Assembly (NCBI GenBank): GCA_003176075.1
Contig: PSRN01000051.1
Location: 1 to 9,253, forward strand
DNA: 9,253 bases
Direction of reading: 5' to 3'
Source of the DNA: Bdellovibrio sp.
GTDB taxonomy: Bacteria; Bdellovibrionota; Bdellovibrionia; Bdellovibrionales; Bdellovibrionaceae
Position 1 is the stretch's first letter. Every line of letters starts with the position of its first letter. Below the pieces are notes generated by a model. It searched no databases. It had not been told where the DNA came from and saw only the letters and a list, made by a program, of their open reading frames with translations. Position numbers and translations under genes: made by a program. Below are positions 1 through 6,106 of this stretch, piece by piece.

Positions 1-1876
1 TCCACGGAAGAAAAGACTGCGGCTGCCGATCTCGGTCAAATTGATCGTTGTCTTTGTCGGATTTATGGTGATCGCCACCATCATCTTCGCCCAACAAAGT
101 TCAGAACACTTTGCCAAGGTTTTGGTTCAGCGGGAAGAATTCACCAACATGTCCGAAACAAACAGCAAAGCCGTTGAGGTCGAACAGACGATCATGAACC
201 TTATTGATCGCACGCAGGTTCTCGGTCAACTCTTGTTCAAATCGGTGGAGGCTCCTCTGGCGCAAGGGAACACTTCACCCCCTTTGTCACAGGAATTCTT
301 GCTGAACTTTGACAAAGAGAAGTTTGTCGCATCGGTTGAAATTTGGTCAACGAAGAACCAAGAACTCAAATTGCTTTACCGAAAAAGCAAGGAAAAATTT
401 TTGAACGACAATAAGTTGAACCTTGATTTCTTTGAACAGCTTCGCAAACAGAATAACTTTCCGATGGCTTCGGTGTCACAAAAAAGCCTTGAAATCCGCA
501 ACTCCAGTCGCCCTGAAGGACCGGCTTTGGCGACCCTCGGGTTTCCACTCGCCAAGGACGCGCAGGACCAAGTGAGCCATATTCTGCTCGTCGATTTCTC
601 GCTGGCCCTGTTGCAGAAGAGTTTCGCCACCGAAAGCGAAAGAACGCAGTTTCTCATCGACAAAGAGGGACGCTACTTGGCTCACTTTGAGGATCAACGG
701 GTGCTTGGCCGGATGCCAGCGACGAATTCACGCTTGGTTGAGCAAGCCATGACTGACCAACAACCCCAACGGCAGATCCAGTTCACCGATCCCGAACACA
801 AGGAAGTCTTTATTGGCGCCTATGTGAAACTGGTCAATCTCGGTTTGATCGTCCTTTCACAAGTTTCCAAATCGACGGTTCTCGAGCCCGCGGTGAACGC
901 CAAACGTCAAGCCTTCTATATTGCCGGAATAGTAATTTCACTTGCGATTATCATGATCTTTTTGTTTTCGATGACCCTCACCGGGCCCATTGAAATTCTG
1001 GCTTCGCTGGTCGCCTATGTCTCCAAGGGAAATTTTGACATCCGCGCCAATGACCGGATCAAATTTGTCTTTGACGACGAAGTTCACGATCTCGCCAACG
1101 CTTTCGACTCGATGACCGTGGGATTGAAGGAACGTGACAAGATGAAAAACCTCTTCAACAAGTTCCACGGCTCGTCCATCACCGAGGACCTGTTGAATTC
1201 CGATATCGGCGTCGGCGGTCAAAATAAGGACGTCACCGTTTTTTTCAGCGACATCCGGGGATTCACCGCCTTTTCTGAAAATCGCACTCCCGAAGAAGTG
1301 GTCGCCATGTTGAATGAATATTTCGAGGTCATGGTCGCCATCATCAACCGCAGCGGCGGCGTCGTCGACAAGTTTATCGGCGATGCCATCATGGCCGTCT
1401 GGGGCGCCCCCAAAGGGACGCCGCAGGACACCTCGAACGCCGTGCGCGCCTGCCTTGAAATGCGCAAGGCCCTGGAGGAGCTCAATGAAAAGCGCAAGGC
1501 CCGCGATCAGGTCCCCATCAAAATCGGAATGGGGCTGCACACCGGGCACGCGATCTCAGGGACGATTGGATCGCTGGAGCGAATGGAGTACACCGTCATC
1601 GGTGACACCGTGAACATGACTTCAAGGATTGAAGCCTCAACCAAAGCTTTTGGGACTGACCTTCTCGTCAGCGAAGCGATCATCGCCAAAGTGGGGGACG
1701 GCTTTCTCGCCGAGGTCGCCGGCGAGGCCACCGTGAAAGGAAAATCCGAACCGCTGAAGTTATATAAAGTCAGGGGATACAAAGACCCCGTGACAGGCCA
1801 GGAAGTGATTGTTGAGACGGCTTACTCGCATTTCGAAAAAGAGCACGATGAGAAGGTGAAAGCGTCGGCCGCTTAG
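1..1876 (+). CDS. Transmembrane class III adenylate cyclase with Cache-like sensor and HAMP (5' partial)
   Basis: Makes cAMP from ATP at the inner membrane, probably in response to a periplasmic signal. The frame is open to the left edge, and the residues before the TTG at 41 are basic (RKKRLRLPISVK), as expected just before a membrane segment, so the true start probably lies outside the window. Counting from the TTG at 41: TM1 about 1-18; an extracytoplasmic region about 20-288 whose second half (FLIDKEGRYLAHFEDQ, later EVFIGAYVKL) resembles a Cache domain; TM2 about 291-313; HAMP about 314-368; cyclase domain about 398-590. Metal-binding Asp are D404 (FSDIRGFT) and D448 (FIGDAIMA). The purine-specifying pair is K444 and T518, the ATP type, and the transition-state residues are N525 and R529. 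All catalytic positions are present, so the enzyme should be active as a homodimer. Its stop overlaps the stop of the convergent ATPase gene. The ligand is unknown. Confidence 0.93.
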   Translation, partial: PRKKRLRLPISVKLIVVFVGFMVIATIIFAQQSSEHFAKVLVQREEFTNMSETNSKAVEVEQTIMNLIDRTQVLGQLLFKSVEAPLAQGNTSPPLSQEFLLNFDKEKFVASVEIWSTKNQELKLLYRKSKEKFLNDNKLNLDFFEQLRKQNNFPMASVSQKSLEIRNSSRPEGPALATLGFPLAKDAQDQVSHILLVDFSLALLQKSFATESERTQFLIDKEGRYLAHFEDQRVLGRMPATNSRLVEQAMTDQQPQRQIQFTDPEHKEVFIGAYVKLVNLGLIVLSQVSKSTVLEPAVNAKRQAFYIAGIVISLAIIMIFLFSMTLTGPIEILASLVAYVSKGNFDIRANDRIKFVFDDEVHDLANAFDSMTVGLKERDKMKNLFNKFHGSSITEDLLNSDIGVGGQNKDVTVFFSDIRGFTAFSENRTPEEVVAMLNEYFEVMVAIINRSGGVVDKFIGDAIMAVWGAPKGTPQDTSNAVRACLEMRKALEELNEKRKARDQVPIKIGMGLHTGHAISGTIGSLERMEYTVIGDTVNMTSRIEASTKAFGTDLLVSEAIIAKVGDGFLAEVAGEATVKGKSEPLKLYKVRGYKDPVTGQEVIVETAYSHFEKEHDEKVKASAA

Positions 1877-3036
1877 AAAATCTCATCGGCCCACAACTGC
1901 TCGGCGAACTCTCTCCATGGCAAGACATTCACTCCATTCATTTCACGCGGGGCCGACTCTCGACAGACAATCACTTTCTTTCGCAATGGCATCATTGCAG
2001 CCAACTCGTTCAAACCCGAAACATGACGCTCCGAAATGTGACGGGTCGCCTTCACCTCAATGCCCACTTCCCGGTTGATTACAAAGTCGACCTCGGAACC
2101 CGCGGGTGAACGCCAAAACTGAACTTCAATAGCGTCGCGTTCCTTCCGATAATCCGAATAGGTTCGCAGCTCTTGGTGCACCCAGGTCTCAAAAAGATCA
2201 CCAAACTCAACTGAATCATTCAGGATCTTCTTTCGACCGAGTAACGCATTCAGAACTCCGCAGTCAAAAAAGTAAAATTTCCCGCTGGCGATCGCTTTGC
2301 GGGAATGGATTCCCTTGAAGCGAACAGGGTGCAGGATTTTTCCCACCAATGTATCTTCAAGCACCGAGAAGTACTCTCGAATGGTACGGGCCGGCACCTG
2401 TGAGTCGGATGCCACCGACTCAAAATTTAGGAGTTGCCCATTCATGCGGGCCGCGACCGGCAAGAAGCGGCTGAAGGCCTCGATTTTGCGCACGAGCGCT
2501 TCAGCCAGAATCTCTTCACGCAAGTAATCACCCGCGTAGTCACTCAACTCGGCCATGGCATCGGCCTCTGTCTCCGCCAAATACACGGGTGGCAGACCCC
2601 CGTGCCGCAAATATCTTTCGAGTTTGAAAGAGTCCGCCACCTCGGCAAAACAAAAAGGATGCAGATAGAGCCGTCGGGTTCTCCCTGCGAGCAAGGCAGT
2701 GTGGCCGCGCTTGAGCCGGCGTGCCGAGCTTCCGGTCAGAACGAAACGGCAATTTGTCTCCTCTATCATCGAATGCACTTCGTCCAACAGCACCGGCAAT
2801 TTTTGAACTTCGTCGATAACAACCAATCGTTCACTGGTTTTTAGGCTTTCACGCAAGAGCGAGGGACGAAACGAATAAGCCTGAAATTGATCGGCTTTAA
2901 GCAGGTCAATCACTCGATCGGCCTTCAATTGATGGCGAATCAAGGCACTCTTTCCAGCCCGACGGGGCCCCAAAAGAAGGACGCTCTTCTTCTTTAAAAC
3001 CTCCGAAATTGGTATATTCCTAGGTATATACAACAT
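1873..3036 (-). CDS. AAA_14/DUF4143-type ATPase with C-terminal PD-(D/E)XK-like domain
   Basis: A 387-residue stand-alone P-loop ATPase of the AAA_14 plus DUF4143 architecture, widespread in bacteria and archaea and of unclear role. Visible are the family-typical start (YIPRNI), Walker A at G23-S30 (GPRRAGKS), Walker B ending in D75-E76 (LVVIDE), a sensor-1-like LTGSS at 100-104, then LRHGGLPPVYLAE, typical of the family. Near the C-terminus E315-V-D317 and E327-V-K329 form the D-x9-E-x-K core of a PD-(D/E)XK nuclease-like fold, as often found in DUF4143 proteins. The ATG at 3036 was chosen because it begins at the conserved YIPR; a TTG at 3108 would add 24 residues unlike the family. Neither start has a clear Shine-Dalgarno sequence. 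The gene is convergent with the cyclase (4 bp overlap) and divergent from the exported-protein gene, so it is probably transcribed alone. Whether it cuts DNA cannot be judged from sequence; such genes are often in mobile or accessory positions. Confidence 0.88.
   Translation of the reverse strand: MLYIPRNIPISEVLKKKSVLLLGPRRAGKSALIRHQLKADRVIDLLKADQFQAYSFRPSLLRESLKTSERLVVIDEVQKLPVLLDEVHSMIEETNCRFVLTGSSARRLKRGHTALLAGRTRRLYLHPFCFAEVADSFKLERYLRHGGLPPVYLAETEADAMAELSDYAGDYLREEILAEALVRKIEAFSRFLPVAARMNGQLLNFESVASDSQVPARTIREYFSVLEDTLVGKILHPVRFKGIHSRKAIASGKFYFFDCGVLNALLGRKKILNDSVEFGDLFETWVHQELRTYSDYRKERDAIEVQFWRSPAGSEVDFVINREVGIEVKATRHISERHVSGLNELAAMMPLRKKVIVCRESAPREMNGVNVLPWREFAEQLWADEIF
3012..3031. 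repeat. Near-perfect 20 bp palindrome over the ATPase start codons
   Basis: The arms 3012-3021 and 3022-3031 are inverted copies centred on CCTAGG, with 9 of 10 base pairs matching (the one mismatch is 3018/3025). It covers codons 2-9 of the ATPase gene, just inside the ATG at 3036. It could be a protein-binding operator or an mRNA hairpin near the start codon. Part of it is constrained by the conserved residues YIPR, so it may be a coincidence of codon choice. Confidence 0.5.
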
Positions 3037-3048
3037 GTTAGAAATATC

Positions 3049-3106
3049 GCACTGCTTCTGCGGATTTTCAAGAAACGACGCGTCCGGCGAAAGTCGACAG
3101 CAGTGC
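3049..3106. repeat. 8 bp inverted repeat with a 42 nt loop upstream of the ATPase gene
   Basis: GCACTGCT at 3049-3056 is exactly complementary to AGCAGTGC at 3099-3106. The loop contains smaller complementary pairs, including TTTC-AA-GAAA and CGAC/GTCG. It lies 13-70 bases upstream of the ATG at 3036, where the 5' untranslated leader of the ATPase mRNA would be. It may be a structured leader or the two half-sites of a regulator. If translation instead began at the TTG at 3108 this stretch would be coding. Confidence 0.4.
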
Positions 3107-3119
3107 AATCACAGCTTTG

Positions 3120-3146
3120 ATTTGGTGAACGTGCTCTTGACCAAAT
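3120..3146. promoter_or_regulatory. Operator-like dyad ATTTGGT-N13-ACCAAAT
   Basis: Perfect 7 bp arms at 3120-3126 and 3140-3146, separated by 13 bases, in the divergent region between the ATPase gene and the exported-protein gene. The size and spacing suit a dimeric transcription factor. No regulator gene lies next to it and no second copy was noticed, so its role is inferred only from symmetry and position. Confidence 0.35.
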
Positions 3147-3244
3147 TCGTCGCCACCCTGAAAGTTATATGATGAGCCTGAGCCTAGTGACTGTCCTAAT
3201 CAATTTTGCTTGATCGGCATCTGCCCATATTGACGGCATCGGAA

Positions 3245-3273
3245 TTGCTCAATAAAGATCCGTTTGTTTTAAA
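3245..3273 (+). promoter_or_regulatory. Weak sigma-70-like promoter candidate
   Basis: TTGCTC at 3245-3250 and TTTAAA at 3268-3273 are separated by 17 bases, in the AT-rich stretch 35 bases before the ATG at 3308. Both boxes deviate from consensus, so this is only the best-looking candidate for the plus-strand gene. Confidence 0.22.
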
Positions 3274-3297
3274 TAAAAGCGGAGTTGTCAGACCTCT

Positions 3298-3302
3298 GGG
3301 AG
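3298..3302 (+). promoter_or_regulatory. Shine-Dalgarno GGGAG that decides the start at 3308
   Basis: GGGAG lies five bases before the ATG at 3308. This start is also the one that places a signal peptide at the N-terminus, whereas the upstream TTG at 3206 would bury it behind 34 residues. Confidence 0.6.
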
Positions 3303-3307
3303 TCGGA

Positions 3308-4759
3308 ATGGTGTTCGTCAGTCAATTTACCAAGTATCGAGTAGTGTTTCTTGTTGTGTTCTGGGCCTGCGCCCACAATTTGTCGGCTCCCTTTTGTCAA
3401 GCCTCTGAACAAGAACGACAAGAGCGAAAGGTTGTTGAGTTTTTGAACCTTCAACCCGCAATTCGCTTTTACTTTCGGAATGATGGCAACGGGGTCGGTC
3501 ATATGGCTATGACGGCATTGATGATAAAGCGGCTGCGGGACCTTGGTTGTCACGTCAAAATGGAGTTGGTATATCGGATTTTTCCAAATGAACTGTCACC
3601 AGCAACAAGGTTATTGGAAGTTTTGCTGCCTCCATTTAGCGAGGGAGGGGGTCCTGATCAATACCTGCCGGACTTGGACTTGTGGGTTCGTGGATTTACC
3701 CTGAATCAGCGGCCGTCGGCATTCATTCCGTTGATCATCGGAGCACATGGAGACGAGCCGAGCGAATGGAATTCGCAGCACACTCTAATTATTTCTCCGC
3801 CATTCTGGAGCAGTAGTGCGGTTCACGATGGTCACAGCTGGCAAAAAATGGGGGGGATGCATGTGAATTATCCTTTTCGCTACTCCACGCGAGACCCACC
3901 GAACCTCAGAACTTTTCTTTCAGACCAAATGTCCCATGTCTCTCGATTTCAGCGAAAGGTTGATGGGCTATTCGGCATCCTGAACGCAGTAAATTCGGGG
4001 CACGTCGACATGGTCACTGCTTATGGCTGGGGCGAAAAGGCCTACGATGAAAGGGACCGAAAATTCGTGACATTGATCGCAGGAATTAACCAGGCAAAAG
4101 CATCCCGACCTGATCTTTTTCCGAAACCAATCATTGTGAACCTGATTTCTAATTTGAACGACGAAGAAGTGGAGGCGATAAACCGATTAATACACCAGGA
4201 ACACGAGCTCGCAACTCGTGTAAAATGGATTGATACGTCTGATGGGAAAAGTCTGAATAAAGCTCTGGTGGGATTGAAGCCTGAACCCCACGCCTCACTT
4301 GAAGATCAGGCCCAAATTCTTATTGCACGGACGGGGAGCGTTCCACAGGATGTCTGGAACTATGCTTTTTCAAGATCGACTTTGCCCGCTACCGTCGCCG
4401 GAGTTAATGGCTTTAACTTCCTAGCTCAGCGGGGGGAGCCGTTTATCGTCACATACAATGACCCCAGACTGGCAGAGAATTTATCGATCGAACCGATTCT
4501 TGCCCATTTGTCGACTCTTCAACATGCTCTCAAGAACGGTTACGTCGGAAGTGTGGCTGAGCACTATATTCAATCGCGGTTGGAAGGTTCACTCACTCGG
4601 CGGATATTTCTGGAATTCGCCCGTAAGCTGGATGGCCTTCCAGATAAGTTGGTGGCGAACCTGCTCGAATATGAACACCGGTTTGGAAGGAAGCCAGAAA
4701 TCGGACCAAAGATTTCTAGCTGCTCGACGGTTAACCAAAGTATGCGAAGGGGGCATTAA
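3308..4759 (+). CDS. Probable exported protein, faintly GT-B glycosyltransferase-like
   Basis: A 483-residue protein that I do not recognise. The ATG at 3308 has a good ribosome binding site and yields a signal peptide: basic K9 and R11, hydrophobic 12-22, and a possible signal peptidase I site after A32 (FCQA-SEQ). C21 and C30 are not in a good lipobox. The mature part begins with IRFYFRNDGNGVGHMAMTA, where D59-GNGVGH65 is a glycine-rich loop followed by a helix and LRDLGC, reminiscent of the first lobe of GT-B enzymes. Near 359-381, LPATVAGVNGFNFLAQRGEPFIV resembles the donor-lobe pattern in which a small-residue helix precedes a G-x-P. These are resemblances only. A nucleotide-sugar enzyme in the periplasm would be odd, so a divergent or non-enzymatic role is possible. 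Local GC is lower than in hisS at several spots. The stop lies two bases before the start of the short frame leading to hisS, suggesting co-transcription. Confidence 0.72.
   Translation: MVFVSQFTKYRVVFLVVFWACAHNLSAPFCQASEQERQERKVVEFLNLQPAIRFYFRNDGNGVGHMAMTALMIKRLRDLGCHVKMELVYRIFPNELSPATRLLEVLLPPFSEGGGPDQYLPDLDLWVRGFTLNQRPSAFIPLIIGAHGDEPSEWNSQHTLIISPPFWSSSAVHDGHSWQKMGGMHVNYPFRYSTRDPPNLRTFLSDQMSHVSRFQRKVDGLFGILNAVNSGHVDMVTAYGWGEKAYDERDRKFVTLIAGINQAKASRPDLFPKPIIVNLISNLNDEEVEAINRLIHQEHELATRVKWIDTSDGKSLNKALVGLKPEPHASLEDQAQILIARTGSVPQDVWNYAFSRSTLPATVAGVNGFNFLAQRGEPFIVTYNDPRLAENLSIEPILAHLSTLQHALKNGYVGSVAEHYIQSRLEGSLTRRIFLEFARKLDGLPDKLVANLLEYEHRFGRKPEIGPKISSCSTVNQSMRRGH
4746..4753 (+). promoter_or_regulatory. 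Strong Shine-Dalgarno before the hisS leader frame
   Basis: GAAGGGGG ends eight bases before the ATG at 4762. It is the best ribosome binding site near hisS, yet in the sequence as given it serves a 24-codon frame and not hisS itself. The last codons of the preceding gene cover it. Confidence 0.5.
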
Positions 4760-4761
4760 TC

Positions 4762-4836
4762 ATGTCTGAGGAAAAGTCTGCAGCGGGCATGACTCCCGCT
4801 GACTCCCCCCTTGCCATTGCCGCCACCCCAAGATAA
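4762..4836 (+). CDS. 24-codon leader frame before hisS (leader peptide or frameshifted hisS start)
   Basis: The ATG at 4762 follows the previous stop by two bases and is preceded by a strong ribosome binding site. It encodes MSEEKSAAGMTPADSPLAIA plus four more residues and stops ten bases before the hisS ATG. It has no histidine, so it is not a classical His-responsive attenuator peptide. The hisS frame is open upstream to 4793, so the two frames overlap from 4793 to 4836. Within this overlap lies a run of six C at 4805-4810; removing one C would join this frame to hisS and give a longer N-terminus. It is either a genuine leader coupling translation into hisS, or the true start of hisS split by an indel or frameshift. 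Confidence 0.35.
   Translation: MSEEKSAAGMTPADSPLAIAATPR
4781..4801 (+). other. GC-rich hairpin in the hisS leader
   Basis: CAGCGGG at 4781-4787 pairs with CCCGCTG at 4795-4801 around a seven-base loop. It is not followed by a T run on the plus strand (ACTCCCCCC follows), so it is not an intrinsic terminator for that strand. It lies inside the 24-codon leader frame, four bases before the C6 tract. Confidence 0.45.
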
Positions 4837-4846
4837 ACAACGAGAG

Positions 4847-6106
4847 ATGTCCGAAAAATTGCAAGCCGTGCGTGGCACGCAGGATCTGCTCGCCGATGAA
4901 TGCCGTCGATTTCGCTGGCTCGATGAAACCGCGTGGGAAATCGCGCGCCGCTTTGGGTACGAGGAAATTCGCACGCCCATCTTCGAATTCAGCGAGGTTT
5001 TTCACCGCACCTTGGGCGAAACTTCAGATATGGTCGCCAAGGAGACTTACACTTTCGCCGATCGCGGGGGTGATCTGATCACCCTCCGTCCGGAAGGGAC
5101 GGCGGGAATAGCCAGGGCCTTTATTTCCAACGGGCTGGCGCAGCTTCTGCCTCTGAAGTACTATTATTTTGGCCCCATGTTCCGCTATGAACGGCCGCAA
5201 AAGGGTCGCCACCGCCAGTTTCACCAAATTGGCGTGGAATCCCTCGGTGCCGAGGACCCCTTGGCCGACGTCGAATGCATTTCACTCGCCCACTTGATGC
5301 TGAAGGAGTTCGGTCTCGAGGGACGGGTGAAACTCGAAATTAATTTTCTCGGCGACGCGGAGTCGAGATCCCGCCATCGTGAGAAACTGGTCTCCTACCT
5401 TTCGGGTTTTCGATCCGAGTTGTCACCTGACAGCCAAGTCCGCCTCGAAAAGAATCCGCTGCGAATCCTGGATTCAAAAGAAGCGCAAGACCGCGAGATT
5501 CTCGAAAACGCCCCGCGCCTTTCCGATTTCCTGAATCCGTTCTCAAAGCAATTCGCCGAGGGAGTTCTGGCGGGCCTGAGCGGGCTGGGCATTCCCTATG
5601 TAGCCAACGAGAACCTCGTCCGTGGGATCGACTATTACACGCACACGGTCTTCGAGTTCACGTGCCCTGAGTTGGGAGCCCAATCGGCCGTCCTCGCCGG
5701 CGGCCGATACAACGGGCTGATCCAGCTGATGGGTGGACACGAAACACCAGGGGTCGGCTTTGCCGCCGGAGTCGAGCGGCTGGCCCTGTTGTTGTCCAGC
5801 GACCGGGTCGAGAGCCGCGCGACCCTGATCGCGGTGATGGCTGTCGATGAATCGACAGAGGCCGCCTGTGCGAAACTGACCTTTGACCTTCGCCAGGAGG
5901 GGGCGTTTACCTCGGAACACCTTCGCGGCGCCAACCTCGGGAAGAAAATGAAAAGAGCCGCCAAATTGGGAGCTCGTTTCGCGATCATCCTGGGCAGCGA
6001 TGAGGTCCGTAATAATCAGGTGACGGTCAAAGTGATGACAACTGGCGGTCAGAAAACCATTTTGGCGGATGATCTCCGGCAGTTCCTGCGAGATTCCTCA
6101 GTTTAA
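4847..6106 (+). CDS. hisS: Histidyl-tRNA synthetase
   Basis: Class II aminoacyl-tRNA synthetase that charges tRNA-His with histidine in the cytoplasm. From the ATG at 4847 it has 419 residues, close to the 424 of the E. coli enzyme, and begins with the usual QAVRGTQDLL. The LRPEGTAG segment has E83; motif 2 is FRYERPQKGRHRQFHQ with R113; the histidine-binding RGIDYYTH carries the catalytic R259; motif 3 is AGGRYNGL (285-290) followed by GVGFAAGVERL. These residues fall at the same numbers as in E. coli. The anticodon-binding domain occupies about 325-419. The ATG has only a weak ribosome binding site (CGAGAG), so translation may depend on the leader frame ending ten bases upstream. A TTG at 4811 would add twelve residues without any ribosome binding site. 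The 3' end overlaps the convergent kinase gene by 80 bp. Confidence 0.96.
   Translation: MSEKLQAVRGTQDLLADECRRFRWLDETAWEIARRFGYEEIRTPIFEFSEVFHRTLGETSDMVAKETYTFADRGGDLITLRPEGTAGIARAFISNGLAQLLPLKYYYFGPMFRYERPQKGRHRQFHQIGVESLGAEDPLADVECISLAHLMLKEFGLEGRVKLEINFLGDAESRSRHREKLVSYLSGFRSELSPDSQVRLEKNPLRILDSKEAQDREILENAPRLSDFLNPFSKQFAEGVLAGLSGLGIPYVANENLVRGIDYYTHTVFEFTCPELGAQSAVLAGGRYNGLIQLMGGHETPGVGFAAGVERLALLLSSDRVESRATLIAVMAVDESTEAACAKLTFDLRQEGAFTSEHLRGANLGKKMKRAAKLGARFAIILGSDEVRNNQVTVKVMTTGGQKTILADDLRQFLRDSSV
6027..6106. other. 80 bp convergent coding overlap of hisS and the kinase gene
   Basis: The last 26 sense codons and the stop of hisS are read on the opposite strand as the last residues of the kinase (from LRNLAGTAG to the C-terminal LSSL). 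The hisS stop TAA at 6104-6106 lies within kinase CTT-AAA codons. Neither gene has room for its own terminator before entering the other. Confidence 0.85.

Larger units (their letters stand above)
3037..3307. other. Divergent intergenic region of about 270 bp
   Basis: Non-coding space between the start of the ATPase gene (minus) and the start of the exported-protein gene (plus). It must hold the promoters of both. It contains the 8 bp and 7 bp inverted repeats listed separately and becomes AT-rich towards its right end. The plus-strand frame is open from 3206, but the upstream 34 codons lack family-like or signal-like features, so it is treated as non-coding. No RNA gene was recognised. Confidence 0.6.

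Noticed and set aside
938..1549. 203-codon open frame antisense to the cyclase gene
   Set aside because: It lies wholly within the conserved HAMP and cyclase region on the other strand, its product is His/Asp/Gly-rich without family features, and it is explained by codon bias of the real gene.
3037..3108. N-terminal extension of the ATPase from the TTG at 3108
   Set aside because: The 24 added residues precede the family-typical MLYIPRNI start, and no Shine-Dalgarno sequence supports the TTG.
3137..3170. TTGACC ... TTATAT as a promoter
   Set aside because: The spacing of 22 bases is too long for a sigma-70 promoter.
3206..3307. N-terminal extension of the exported protein from the TTG at 3206
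   Set aside because: It would hide the signal peptide and has no ribosome binding site, whereas the ATG at 3308 has GGGAG at a good distance.
4781..4815. Intrinsic terminator between the exported-protein gene and hisS
   Set aside because: The hairpin is followed by ACTCCCCCC and not by a T run on the plus strand.
5543..5988. Antisense frames of 117 and 125 codons inside hisS
   Set aside because: They overlap highly conserved hisS motifs and show no domain-like sequence or ribosome binding site.
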